A DNA stretch of 64,000 nucleotides from Pseudodonghicola xiamenensis DSM 18339 (GTDB lineage: Bacteria > Pseudomonadota > Alphaproteobacteria > Rhodobacterales > Rhodobacteraceae), in assembly GCF_000429365.1 (NCBI RefSeq), contig NZ_AUBS01000020.1:1-64000 (forward strand), given 5' to 3'. The notes beneath the pieces are model-generated. The model was not told where the DNA came from and ran no database searches. It was given only the letters and a program-made list of their open reading frames with translations. Within the stretch, counting starts at the first letter, position 1. Each line of letters starts with the position of its first letter. The translations under genes and the position numbers were made by a program. This document shows, in pieces, positions 16,538 to 24,702 of this stretch.

Positions 16538-17308
16538 ATGGAATACGGCGGCAAGAAAGCGGCACGTCAGGCCCGTTTGCTTGAGGCTTTGGCACTGAAC
16601 GGCTACCTGTCGCTTGACGATATCTCGACCCGTTTCGATGTCACCACACAGACTGCCCGTCGTGATGTGATGGATCTGGAGCGCGAGGGGAAATTGCGCC
16701 GGATGCATGGTGGCGCGATGATTATGGACTCGGTCGCCCCGAGCGAGCTGCATCGCAGGCGGGTCAGCAACGTCCATGTCAAGCAACGCATCGCCGAACG
16801 TGTGGCCGATCTGGTTCCCGATGGGGCCGCGGTTTTCATCGACACCGGAACCACCTGCGAGACGATTGCCCATGCGCTTGCGCGGCGGCGCAACCTGCGG
16901 ATCCTGACCTATAGCCTGCGCACCGCCGCCTGGCTGCGCGAGGCCACCGATTTCATCATCGCCATTCCCGGCGGCTTCGTGCGCCAGGTCGATGGCGGCG
17001 TCTTTCATGAAGAGGCGGAAACCTTTCTCGACAGTTTCCGTTTCGATGTCTCGATCGTCTCGGTGTCGGGGGTAGATGCCGCCGGCAACCTCGGTGACGA
17101 CGATCTGGCCGAGGTGCGGATCGTGCAGCGGGCGATGCGGCATTCCGAACGCGTGATCCTGGCGGTCGACAGCAGCAAGTTCGACCACCGCGGCCTGGTG
17201 CGACTGGGGTCGTTCGAGGATGTCGACATCCTTGTCACCGACAAGGATTTGCCGGTGGAGGTACGCGCTGTGTTGCAGCAATCAGGCACCGTTTTGCAGG
17301 ATGTCTGA
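16538..17308 (+). CDS. DeoR/GlpR-family transcriptional regulator
   Basis: A 256-residue repressor. The start at 16538 follows GAGGGA; the frame is open upstream but would run through the preceding terminator. The N-terminal DeoR winged HTH spans about residues 10-60 (RQARLLEALALNGYLSLDDI, TTQTARRDVMDLEREGKLRRMHGGA). The C-terminal sugar-phosphate sensor domain has FIDTGTTCETIA, the conserved DDDLAEV segment and VDSSKFDHRGLVRLG. Such proteins respond to phosphorylated sugars or polyols. It has no obvious partner operon next to it: the autotransporter ends upstream and the downstream Lrp gene is convergent, so its target is probably elsewhere. Confidence 0.9.
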   Translation: MEYGGKKAARQARLLEALALNGYLSLDDISTRFDVTTQTARRDVMDLEREGKLRRMHGGAMIMDSVAPSELHRRRVSNVHVKQRIAERVADLVPDGAAVFIDTGTTCETIAHALARRRNLRILTYSLRTAAWLREATDFIIAIPGGFVRQVDGGVFHEEAETFLDSFRFDVSIVSVSGVDAAGNLGDDDLAEVRIVQRAMRHSERVILAVDSSKFDHRGLVRLGSFEDVDILVTDKDLPVEVRAVLQQSGTVLQDV

Positions 17309-17384
17309 TTGGATGATGCAACGCTTCGGCGGGCCATCTGATAGAGAGCCTGGCGCTTATGTTGCCCAGGGTGGGGAGAGGCCG

Positions 17385-17400
17385 CGCGCGCCGGCGCGCG
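17385..17400. repeat. GC palindrome between convergent deoR and lrp genes
   Basis: CGCGCGCCGGCGCGCG is an exact 16-bp palindrome 4 bp before the end of the convergent lrp gene. It could act as a cruciform-like transcription barrier for both genes, but it has no loop and no T-run. Confidence 0.3.
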
Positions 17401-17403
17401 GGG

Positions 17404-17883
17404 TCAGATCTTGTTCACGTCAATGGGCAGGACGGTCGAGCGTCGGATCGTCTCCATCGCGAATTTCGACGTGACGTTTCGGCACGGCAGCGCCTCGGTG
17501 AGCTGCAGATAGAAGTCATCGAATGCGGCGGTGTCCGGGACGATGACCTTCAGCAGATAGTCGACGGTTCCGGTCATCCGGTAGGCTTCGGTGATGGCAT
17601 CCATGCCTTTGACGACCTTCTGGAAGGTGTTGCGCCATGCCGGGGTGTGCTCTGTGGCTTCGATCTCCACGAAAACGATCAGACCGAGGCCGATCTTTTT
17701 CGGGTCCACCAAAGCCACGCGCCCGGTGATGATCCCCGCCGCCTCGAGCTTTTGCACCCGTTTCCAGCAGGGCGTCTGGGACAGTCCGACGCGATCGGCG
17801 AGCTGCGCGACGGGCAGCGTGGTATCACGCATCAGCTGGTCGAGAATTTTCCGGTCGATCCGGTCGAGGATGGGTTCGCTCAT
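17404..17883 (-). CDS. Lrp/AsnC-family transcriptional regulator
   Basis: A 159-residue regulator. The AsnC-type HTH is at about residues 6-60 (LDRIDRKILDQLMRDTTLPV, LSQTPCWKRVQKLEAAGIITG), followed by the RAM ligand-binding domain (IGLGLIVFVEIEA... YRMTGTVDYLLKVIVPD). The start at 17883 forms an ATGA overlap with the gene upstream on the same strand, placing it at the end of the sulfate-transport operon. An Lrp-type protein beside cys genes could respond to cysteine or another sulfur amino acid, but that is only an inference from position. Confidence 0.9.
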   Translation of the reverse strand: MSEPILDRIDRKILDQLMRDTTLPVAQLADRVGLSQTPCWKRVQKLEAAGIITGRVALVDPKKIGLGLIVFVEIEATEHTPAWRNTFQKVVKGMDAITEAYRMTGTVDYLLKVIVPDTAAFDDFYLQLTEALPCRNVTSKFAMETIRRSTVLPIDVNKI

Positions 17884-18281
17884 TCGCAGGCTCCTGTCAT
17901 CAGCTTTGTCCAGGGGGACGCAAGCCGAACGAGAAGTTCGTGTTCGGCCTTGGCCAGGTGTCGGGTGTCCGGCGCGGTGTCGGATAGTCCGAAGCCGTGC
18001 AGGCGGTGCTGCAACAGCACCTGCCAGGCGCAATCGGTGATGTCGGTTCCGGGGCGCGGCAGGACGATCGCGCGCAGGGCGCGTTGCGTCTCCGAGTGAG
18101 TATGCCAGACCATCGCCCATCTGGGCGAGGCCACGCGCAGGCGCCAGCCTGGGCCTCGGGCGCGGTCAAGGATGTGCCCAGGCAAGCGGGCGGCGCGACC
18201 GGAAGGCGCAAGACGCGAGGTGGTGGCCCATAGCGCGGCGTGAAGCCAGGGGCTCGGATATGTCGGTGGATGCAACGGCAT
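17880..18281 (-). CDS. Hypothetical protein between cysA and lrp
   Basis: A 133-residue frame starting MPLHPPTYPSPWLHAALWATTSRL and ending LVRLASPWTKLMTGACE. It begins just after the cysA stop with GGAGG in front (TAAGGAGG) and its stop overlaps the lrp start by ATGA, which strongly supports translation. A competing ATG 5 bp upstream opens a different frame without such an overlap. The protein is Trp- and His-rich with no membrane segment and no family I recognise. Its position suggests a role linked to sulfate or sulfur-amino-acid control. Confidence 0.55.
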   Translation of the reverse strand: MPLHPPTYPSPWLHAALWATTSRLAPSGRAARLPGHILDRARGPGWRLRVASPRWAMVWHTHSETQRALRAIVLPRPGTDITDCAWQVLLQHRLHGFGLSDTAPDTRHLAKAEHELLVRLASPWTKLMTGACE

Positions 18282-18297
18282 GTCATCAGCGGCCTCC

Positions 18298-19017
18298 TTA
18301 GGCGGCGGTGAAGCTACGGACGAAGTCGCTGGCGGGGCGTGCACGGATGTCCGCCGGACGACCGACCTGCTCGATCCGCCCCATCGACATGACCACTACC
18401 AGATCGGCCAGTTCCATCGCCTCGTCCTGGTCGTGGGTGACGAAGACGGTGGTCAGCCCGGTGGTATCGTGAATTTCGCGCAACCCCTGGCGCAGTTCCT
18501 TGCGGACCCTGGCATCGAGAGCGCCGAAGGGCTCGTCGAGCAGCAGCATGCGCGGTTCGATCGCCAGCGCCCGTGCCAGGGCCACCCGCTGGCGTTGGCC
18601 GCCGGAGAGCTGGCCGGGATAGCGCGCCCCGATATCGGGAAGCTGGATCAGCTCTAGCAGCCGGTTCACCCGCCGGCCGATCTCGGCCTCGGTGGGGCGC
18701 TCGCGTCGCTTGCGGGCACGCAGGCCATAGGCCACGTTTTCGAAAATCGTCATGTGCCGGAACAGGGCATAGTGCTGGAACACGAAGCCGGCGCGGCGTT
18801 CCTGAACGCTCAGCCCGGTGGCGTCGCGACCGTCGAACAGCACCCGGCCTGAGGTCGGGAACTCCAGCCCGGCGAGGATGCGCAACAATGTCGTCTTGCC
18901 CGATCCCGATGGCCCCAGCAGCGCGATGAGCGCCCCCGAGGGGATCGAGAGGGAGACCGGGTGCAGGGCGCGCCCGGTTCCGAATTCCTTGGCGATTTCT
19001 TCGATTTCGACAAACAT
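18298..19017 (-). CDS. cysA: Sulfate/thiosulfate ABC transporter ATP-binding protein
   Basis: A 239-residue ATPase with Walker A GPSGSGKT, signature LSGGQRQR, Walker B MLLLDEP followed by FGALD, and [13 protein letters not shown] as the H-loop. The early segment [21 protein letters not shown] is CysA-like, and DEPFGALDA is typical of sulfate and molybdate importers. It is shorter than most CysA proteins (about 330-360 residues): it ends soon after the ABC domain ([15 protein letters not shown]) and lacks the C-terminal TOBE regulatory domain. It is the fourth gene of cysP-T-W-A. Confidence 0.88.
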   Translation of the reverse strand: MFVEIEEIAKEFGTGRALHPVSLSIPSGALIALLGPSGSGKTTLLRILAGLEFPTSGRVLFDGRDATGLSVQERRAGFVFQHYALFRHMTIFENVAYGLRARKRRERPTEAEIGRRVNRLLELIQLPDIGARYPGQLSGGQRQRVALARALAIEPRMLLLDEPFGALDARVRKELRQGLREIHDTTGLTTVFVTHDQDEAMELADLVVVMSMGRIEQVGRPADIRARPASDFVRSFTAA

Positions 19018-19039
19018 GACAGGTCCTTTCCAGGCGGGA

Positions 19040-19906
19040 TCAGTGGCGTCTGGTGATGGCCAGAAGATCGGCGTATCGCCATTCGAGCAGGGATTTCAGC
19101 AGCAGCGTGACCAGCGCCAGCAGCGCCAGGGCTGCGGCCAGGGAAAAGGCCGCGACCGAGAGGTATTCGTTGTAAAGCATCTCGATCATGATCGGCATGG
19201 TGGTGGTCTCGCCGCGGATCTTGCCCGAGACGACGGCGACAGCGCCGAACTCTCCCATCGCGCGCGCATTGCACAACAGAACCCCATACAGCAGCGCCCA
19301 GCGGATATTGGGCAGTGTCACGGTGAAGAAGATGCGCCAACCGCCGGCGCCCAGCGTCAGTGCGGCCTCTTCCTCGGCGCGGCCCTGCTCCATCATCACC
19401 GGGATGAGTTCGCGCGCCACGAAGGGAAAGGTCACGAACAATGTGGCCAGCAAGATGCCCGGAAAGGCGAAGACGATCCGCAAGTCATGGTCGATCAGCC
19501 AGGCCCCGAGCCAGGAATTCGCCCCGAACAGCAGCACCAGCGCCAGCCCGGCGACAACCGGAGAGACCGAGAAGGGCAGGTCGATCAGGGTGATCAGGAA
19601 GGCCTTGCCGCGAAAGTCGAACCGGGTGATCGCCCAGGCGGCGGCGATGCCGAACACCGCGTTCAGCGGCACCACCACGGCGGCGACGATCAGGGTCAGT
19701 CGCATCGCGGCGCGTGCGTCGGGCGAGGTCAGGCCTTCGAAAGACGCGGCCCAGCCTTGCCGCAGCGCTTCGGCAAAGACGGCCATCAGCGGCGCAAAGA
19801 GCAGGGCCGCGATCAGGGTCACAACCGTTCCGATCAGGATGTGGCGGGCAAGTCGGGGTTCCGTCGTGACCGGGGTGGGCCGGGTCATGAGATTTGTGTC
19901 AGACAT
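19040..19906 (-). CDS. cysW: Sulfate ABC transporter permease CysW
   Basis: A 288-residue permease with six predicted membrane segments. The EAA loop reads [31 protein letters not shown] (given as [16 protein letters not shown] plus TLPNIRW), and [16 protein letters not shown] is the classic CysW/CysT signature near the C-terminus. The start at 19906 lies inside the end of the cysT gene (8-nt overlap), as usual for cysT-cysW pairs. It forms the sulfate channel with CysT in the inner membrane. Confidence 0.92.
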   Translation of the reverse strand: MSDTNLMTRPTPVTTEPRLARHILIGTVVTLIAALLFAPLMAVFAEALRQGWAASFEGLTSPDARAAMRLTLIVAAVVVPLNAVFGIAAAWAITRFDFRGKAFLITLIDLPFSVSPVVAGLALVLLFGANSWLGAWLIDHDLRIVFAFPGILLATLFVTFPFVARELIPVMMEQGRAEEEAALTLGAGGWRIFFTVTLPNIRWALLYGVLLCNARAMGEFGAVAVVSGKIRGETTTMPIMIEMLYNEYLSVAAFSLAAALALLALVTLLLKSLLEWRYADLLAITRRH

Positions 19907-20738
19907 TTCCGATCCTCCGACGGCTCCAGATCTGTATGGCGTTGATCGTCAGCAGCATCGCGAAGGAGATCAGCAGCATGGCGAGCCCGATCGCGGTGGC
20001 CGCGTCGTAATTGTATTCCTCGAGCCGGATCACGATCAGCAGGGGGGCGATCTCGGTCTGGAACGGCAGGTTGCCGGCGATGAAGATGACGGAACCGTAT
20101 TCGCCGAAAGATCGGGCCAGGGCGAGGGCGAAGCCGGTCAACAAGGCGGGGGTGAGCATCGGCAGGATCACTCGGCGCAGGGTATAGGTGCGGCGCGCTC
20201 CCAGCGTGGCGCTGGCCTCTTCGACCTCGCGGTCGATTTCCTCGATCACCGGTTGCACCGTGCGCACCACGAAGGGCAGGCCGATGAAGATCAGGGCCAG
20301 CCAGATGCCGGTTTCAGTATAGGCGATCTGGATGCCGAGTGGTGACAGAAGCTGTCCGAAAACCCCGCTGGGCGCGTAAAGCGCGGTCAGCGCGATGCCG
20401 GCCACCGCGGTCGGCAGGGCAAAGGGCAGGTCGATGGCGGCGTCGATCAGCCGGCGCCCCCAGAAGCGATAGCGGACCAGGGCCCAGGCCAAGGCCAGGC
20501 CGAACACCAGGTTGAAGACGGAGGCGGCCAGTGCCGCGCGGAACGACAGCGCCAGCGCGGCGCGGATACGCCGCGCGCTGATCACCTCCCACAAGTCCGC
20601 CGCGCCGATGCCCAGCCCGTGGCCGACAAGGGCGGCGATCGGCAGCAGGACGGTGATGGACAGAATGCTTATCGTGATCCCGAAACTCAGCCCGAACCCC
20701 GGCAGAGGGGAGGGCGCGGAAAGATATCCCGCCCGCAT
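19899..20738 (-). CDS. cysT: Sulfate ABC transporter permease CysT (CysU)
   Basis: A 279-residue permease. Diagnostic parts are PGFGLSFGITISIL at the N-terminus, DLPFALPTAVAGIALTALY, the EAA loop EEASATLGARRTYTLRRVILP, and LARSFGEYGSVIFIAGNLPF near the C-terminus, all standard for CysT. It starts 3 nt after the cysP stop and overlaps cysW by 8 nt. Confidence 0.93.
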   Translation of the reverse strand: MRAGYLSAPSPLPGFGLSFGITISILSITVLLPIAALVGHGLGIGAADLWEVISARRIRAALALSFRAALAASVFNLVFGLALAWALVRYRFWGRRLIDAAIDLPFALPTAVAGIALTALYAPSGVFGQLLSPLGIQIAYTETGIWLALIFIGLPFVVRTVQPVIEEIDREVEEASATLGARRTYTLRRVILPMLTPALLTGFALALARSFGEYGSVIFIAGNLPFQTEIAPLLIVIRLEEYNYDAATAIGLAMLLISFAMLLTINAIQIWSRRRIGNV

Positions 20739-20741
20739 GGT

Positions 20742-21938
20742 CTATTGCCCCTCATAGATCTGGTCGAACACGCCGCCGTCACCGAAGAAGGTGGGTTGCA
20801 CCAGGGCCCAGCCGCCGAAGGCGTCGATTGACAACCGTTCGACCGCGGGGAAGCGGCTGATATCCTCCTCCGAGGCCGCCGAGGTATCCCAGGCCCGATA
20901 GAAGTTCCTGAGGGCCAGCGCCTGCGCCTCGGGACTGTAGAGATGGGTAAGATAGGCCTCGGCCGCGGCGCGCTGGGCGTCCGAACGGATGTTGCCGTCC
21001 ACCAGCGTCACCGGCGGCTCTGCCAGCACCGAGACCGAGGGCACCACGATGTCGAAGGCGGCATCGCCCTGTTCGGCAAGCGCCAGGAATGCCTCGTTCT
21101 CCCAAGCCAGCAGCACGTCGCCGATGCCGCGCTGGGTGAAGGTGTTGGTGGCGCCGCGCGCGCCGGTATCGAGCACCGGAACATTGTGGAACAGCGCGGT
21201 CATGTAATCCCGTGCGGCCTGCTCGTCGCCATCGTGTTCCTTCAGTGCCCAGGCCCAAGCGGCCATGAAGTTCCAGCGCGCCCCGCCAGACGTCTTCGGA
21301 TTGGGGGTGATGACCTGTACATCGTCGCGGGTTAGGTCGTCCCAGTCGGCGATGGCTTTCGGGTTCCCGTCCCGGACCAGAAAGACGATGGTCGAGGTGT
21401 AGGGTGAGGAGTTATGTGGCAGTCGCGTCTGCCAGTCCGCCGGAATCTTTCCGGTCCGCTCGGCGATGGCCGAGATATCCGCCGATAGCGCGAGGGTCAC
21501 GACCGTGGCTTCCAGCCCGTCGATGACCGATCGAGCCTGCCCGCCCGAGCCGCCATGCGATTGCCGGAGGGTCACTTCCTCATGGCCTTGGCTGGCCCAC
21601 CAGTCGCGAAAGAGCGTGTTGTATTGCCGGTAGAATTCCCGGGTCGGGTCGTAGGAGACGTTGAGAATCTCGCTGGCCTCCTGCGCCCGGGGCGCGGTGG
21701 CGGCGGCGAAGGCCAGCGGGATCGCGCTGAGCGCCGCGAAGAGGCCACCCTTCCAGCGCGGGGCAGACATGAGACGCCGGAGCGGCGATCCGCTGCGCGG
21801 CGCGCTGAGCGGCCCTGCCACCGGAGTGCCGGCAAGGCGCTGGCCTCCGGTGTCAATTTCAATGCGCCCATCCCCCAGTTTCCGGATGAATGTCCCCTGC
21901 GCGAGCACATGCGTGCCGAGGCTGATTGTATGGATCAT
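20742..21938 (-). CDS. cysP: Sulfate-binding protein with extra N-terminal segment
   Basis: A periplasmic sulfate/thiosulfate-binding protein: LNVSYDPTREFYRQYN at the mature N-terminus, LRQSHGGSGGQARSVIDGLEA, LPHNSSPYTSTIVFLVRDGNPK and NPKTSGGARWNF are the ligand-pocket motifs of CysP/Sbp. The expected protein would start at the Met at 21770 just before the signal peptide (FAALSAIPLAFAAATAPRAQ), but that Met has no ribosome site. A strong GAGGAGG lies before the in-frame ATG at 21938, adding 56 residues (MIHTISLGTHVLAQG... GTPVAGPLSAP) in front of the signal. Either a small leader peptide has fused to cysP, or translation starts twice. The total is 398 residues from 21938. Confidence 0.88.
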   Translation of the reverse strand: MIHTISLGTHVLAQGTFIRKLGDGRIEIDTGGQRLAGTPVAGPLSAPRSGSPLRRLMSAPRWKGGLFAALSAIPLAFAAATAPRAQEASEILNVSYDPTREFYRQYNTLFRDWWASQGHEEVTLRQSHGGSGGQARSVIDGLEATVVTLALSADISAIAERTGKIPADWQTRLPHNSSPYTSTIVFLVRDGNPKAIADWDDLTRDDVQVITPNPKTSGGARWNFMAAWAWALKEHDGDEQAARDYMTALFHNVPVLDTGARGATNTFTQRGIGDVLLAWENEAFLALAEQGDAAFDIVVPSVSVLAEPPVTLVDGNIRSDAQRAAAEAYLTHLYSPEAQALALRNFYRAWDTSAASEEDISRFPAVERLSIDAFGGWALVQPTFFGDGGVFDQIYEGQ

Positions 21939-22065
21939 GTCGACCTCCTCTGCGGATCGCTGTTGAACCCTGTGTCTGTTCACCGGCTCAGCCCGTCCGG
22001 GTCGTGCGATACGCTTCACGAACCGGGGGGAGCAGCGCGGCTGCCTGACACGTAAATAACGACAG

Positions 22066-22116
22066 GATTAATCGTGTTTTGCAAAGGAATAATCACGTCT
22101 AAATTGATCGTGATTA
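22066..22116. promoter_or_regulatory. Candidate regulatory repeats upstream of the cys operon
   Basis: TAATCACG (22090-22097), 11 bp, CGTGATTA (22109-22116) is a perfect interrupted dyad, and a third related copy GATTAATCGTG begins at 22066. These lie 130-180 bp upstream of the cysP start in an AT-rich patch. This is the spacing and form expected of a LysR-type (CysB/Cbl-like) activator site, but no such gene is adjacent. The rest of 21939-22324 shows no gene. A GC hairpin (CCTGCGC 22299-22305 / GCGCAGG 22313-22319) follows the tetR stop. Confidence 0.45.
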
Positions 22117-22324
22117 TAGAAATCTATTCTCCCGTCCCGGTTTCAGGCAGGGAAAAGCGGCCTCTTGGCCGCGATGTTTCCGTCAGATTGACAGGCGGGT
22201 GTGATTCGAATGTCAGGGGGAGGGCCGGCCGGCGACCGCAATCGGTGGCGGTGATCCCGTGAAGGCGGGCGCCATGCGGACCTGAGCCGCGCAAGCGTCC
22301 TGCGCGGGTGGGGCGCAGGTCTGT

Positions 22325-22888
22325 CTATTTCGTCACGGCACCATTGGCGGCCAGAATGCGATCCGCCAGCTCGGGGTCGGAGACCGCCCTGGCAAGGGTG
22401 AGCGCCCCGACAAGTCGGCTGAGAAGGCGGATCGCGGCGGTATCGTCCGCGGTTTCCGATCCGGTGGGGGCGACCTCGGCCAACTGCTCCAAAGTCTTGC
22501 GAATCCCGCTGTCAAAGGCCTCACGAGCAGGCGGGGCGTGACGCGGTGCCTCTGCGGCCAGCGTCGCATAGGTGCAGCCGAGCCCCCGGTGCTGCATATG
22601 GGGGGCGGACAGATACCATTTGGCGATCGCCTCGAGCGGTTGGTCTTTGGCCTGGTCCAGCACGGCCTGCCAGGCCTCGGCATTGCGGGCCAGCGCATAT
22701 TCCGTTGCCTCTGCGATCAGCGCCTCCTTGCTGTCGAACTGCTTGTAAAAGGCACCATTAGTCAGGCCTGCCGCCTTCATCAGCGCGGCGATGCCGACAC
22801 CGTCATAGCCGGAATCCCGAAACATCTCGCTTGCTGCCTTCACGACCCGCTCGCGGTTCTTCGCCGCGTCCTGTCGGCTCATGCGCAT
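22325..22888 (-). CDS. TetR/AcrR-family regulator
   Basis: A 187-residue repressor. The HTH lies at about residues 12-58 (NRERVVKAASEMFRDSGYDG, AALMKAAGLTNGAFYKQFDSKEAL), followed by an all-helical ligand domain (HMQHRGLGCTYATLAAEAPR). It resembles the group containing AcrR/NemR-like regulators of fatty-acid and xenobiotic genes. It is divergent from the thiolase operon. Two related 16-bp dyads in the shared promoter are the likely operators. Start may be Met1 or Met3. Confidence 0.9.
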   Translation of the reverse strand: MRMSRQDAAKNRERVVKAASEMFRDSGYDGVGIAALMKAAGLTNGAFYKQFDSKEALIAEATEYALARNAEAWQAVLDQAKDQPLEAIAKWYLSAPHMQHRGLGCTYATLAAEAPRHAPPAREAFDSGIRKTLEQLAEVAPTGSETADDTAAIRLLSRLVGALTLARAVSDPELADRILAANGAVTK

Positions 22889-22916
22889 GATCTGGCCCTC
22901 CTGCAGTTCGAGTTTG

Positions 22917-22967
22917 GATTATAGTCTAAATCTTATTGTTGACAAGTTTGATTATGGTCATAATCTA
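22917..22967 (+). promoter_or_regulatory. Thiolase promoter with two TetR operator-like dyads
   Basis: GATTATAGTCTAAATC (22917-22932) and GATTATGGTCATAATC (22950-22965) are two copies of one element. The second is a near-perfect dyad (GATTATG-GT-CATAATC). Between and across them lies a sigma-70-like promoter for the thiolase operon: TTGACA at 22939-22944 and TAATCT at 22961-22966, 16 bp apart. Binding at the second dyad would cover the -10 box, so repression by the divergent TetR is a natural model. Confidence 0.65.
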
Positions 22968-22990
22968 ATCGAAACTTCAGGAGGATGCAG

Positions 22991-24187
22991 ATGCCGGATT
23001 CACACTCTGACGCAATTGTCGTCGTGGCCGCGCGCCGGACGCCGCTCGGTGCTTTCATGGGGGCGCTGTCGGGGGCGGCGGCCACCGATCTCGGGGCCGC
23101 GGCAATTGGCGCGGCTGTCGCCGATGCCGGTATTGACGGGGCCGATGTCTCCGAGGTGCTGATGGGCTGCGTGCTGCCCGCGGGGCAGGGGCAGGCGCCG
23201 GCGCGACAGGCGGCGCGCAGGGCGCAACTGGCCGATGCGGTCGGCGCCACCACGATCAACAAGGTCTGCGGCTCGGGCATGAAGGCAGTCATGCTGGGGC
23301 ATGATCTCATCCGCGCGGGCAGCGCCGACATCGTCGTTGCAGGCGGGATGGAAGCGATGTCGCGAGCGCCGTTCCTGCTGCCCGAGATGCGCCATGGCCA
23401 TAAGGCCGGAAGTGTCGAGACGCTGGATCACATGATGCGGGACGGGCTGGAAGACGCCTATGACCGGGGCCGCCCGATGGGCGCCTTTGGCGAGGCCGCC
23501 GCCGCGCGCTATGGCTTCAGCCGCGACGATCAGGACGCCTATGCCATCGAGACGCTGGAGCGGGCGCGCGCTGCGGTGACCTCGGGGGCGTTCGATGCGG
23601 AATGCACACCGGTCACGATCGAGACCCGCAAGGGCGCCGTCACCGTGGCCCGCGACGAGCGGCCCGAGCAGATCGACCCGGCGAGGATCCCCGGTCTGCG
23701 CGCCGCCTTCGGCGAAGATGGCACGATCACCGCGGCCAGCTCCTCGGCCAATGCCGATGGTGCCGCCGCAGTAATCCTGACCCGGGAGAGCGAGGCCGCC
23801 GCGCGCGGGATGCCGGTCATGGCGCGCATTCTCGGCCATGCCACCCATTCGCAGGAACCTGAGTGGTTCACTACGGCGCCGATCCCGGCGATCCGCAAGC
23901 TTCTGGACCTGGTCGGCTGGCAGGCCGGCGATGTCGATCTTTTCGAAATCAACGAGGCCTTTGCGGTGGTCGCGATGGCGGCGGCGCGTGATATTGGCAT
24001 CCCGCGTGACCGGCTCAACGTCAATGGCGGAGCCTGCGCGCTGGGGCATCCGATCGGCGCGACCGGGGCGCGTATCCTGGTGACGCTGATCCATGCCCTG
24101 CGGGCGCGCGGGCTGCGGCGTGGCGTGGCCTGCCTGTGCATCGGTGGTGGCGAGGCGACAGCCATCGCCGTGGAGGTGGAGGGATGA
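22991..24187 (+). CDS. Thiolase family protein (acetyl-CoA acyltransferase)
   Basis: A 398-residue thiolase. The start at 22991 is preferred to the ATG at 22985 because AGGAGG ends immediately before the latter and is 6 nt from the former. Catalytic residues: Cys93 in NKVCGSGMKA, His353 in GGACALGHPIGATGAR and Cys383 in CLCIGGGEA. It condenses or cleaves beta-ketoacyl-CoA. It is the first of four genes joined by ATGA overlaps or short spacing (thioesterase, MFS transporter, epoxide hydrolase-like protein), suggesting degradation of an acyl-CoA derived from an imported or exported compound. Confidence 0.92.
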   Translation: MPDSHSDAIVVVAARRTPLGAFMGALSGAAATDLGAAAIGAAVADAGIDGADVSEVLMGCVLPAGQGQAPARQAARRAQLADAVGATTINKVCGSGMKAVMLGHDLIRAGSADIVVAGGMEAMSRAPFLLPEMRHGHKAGSVETLDHMMRDGLEDAYDRGRPMGAFGEAAAARYGFSRDDQDAYAIETLERARAAVTSGAFDAECTPVTIETRKGAVTVARDERPEQIDPARIPGLRAAFGEDGTITAASSSANADGAAAVILTRESEAAARGMPVMARILGHATHSQEPEWFTTAPIPAIRKLLDLVGWQAGDVDLFEINEAFAVVAMAAARDIGIPRDRLNVNGGACALGHPIGATGARILVTLIHALRARGLRRGVACLCIGGGEATAIAVEVEG

Positions 24188-24699
24188 GCATGTTGTCGAT
24201 GCCCTCAGCCGCCGTCCCGATGCCGGAACTGGCCTTTGGCCTCGCGGACCCGCGTGTCGCGGCGACAATGACCGGACTTGAACAGATGCGGGCCATCGTC
24301 GAGCGGCGGTTCCCGGCGCCCCCCATCGTCGAGGTCATGCAGCAATGGATTCACGAGATGGGCGAGGGCCATGTCACCTTTCTTGGCGATCCGCATGCGC
24401 GTTATCTCAACCCGATGGGGCTGATCCATGGCGGTTGGGCGATGACGCTGCTCGATTCCGCGCTGGGCTGCGCCGTGCAGACGGTTCTGGCGCGGGGGGA
24501 AACCTATGCCTCGCTGGGAACCGAGGTGAAATTCCTGCGTCCCATTCTGGCCGAAACCGGTCAGGTGCGATGCCGTGCCGAGGTGGAAAACCGGGGCCGG
24601 AACACGGCGACGGCATCGGGCCGGATTGAGGATAGCACCGGCCGTCTGCTGGCGACGGGCACCACCACCTGCTTTATCCGCAGTGCAGGGGCGGAATAA
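24184..24699 (+). CDS. PaaI-type hotdog thioesterase
   Basis: A 171-residue single-hotdog protein. The core reads NPMGLIHGGWAMTLLDSALGCA with the HGG motif of PaaI/ACOT13-type acyl-CoA thioesterases, followed by TEVKFLRPILAETGQVRCRAEV and the strand TGTTTCFI. It overlaps the thiolase by ATGA, so both act on the same CoA-ester pathway, probably releasing a free acid. Confidence 0.88.
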   Translation: MSMLSMPSAAVPMPELAFGLADPRVAATMTGLEQMRAIVERRFPAPPIVEVMQQWIHEMGEGHVTFLGDPHARYLNPMGLIHGGWAMTLLDSALGCAVQTVLARGETYASLGTEVKFLRPILAETGQVRCRAEVENRGRNTATASGRIEDSTGRLLATGTTTCFIRSAGAE

Positions 24700-24702
24700 G
24701 GC

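Noticed and set aside
22140..22320. GC-rich leader upstream of the cys operon and tetR end as a possible riboswitch
   Set aside because: I looked for SAM, cobalamin and SAH riboswitch cores and saw none; the hairpin at 22299-22319 lies by the tetR stop and is not on the cys leader.
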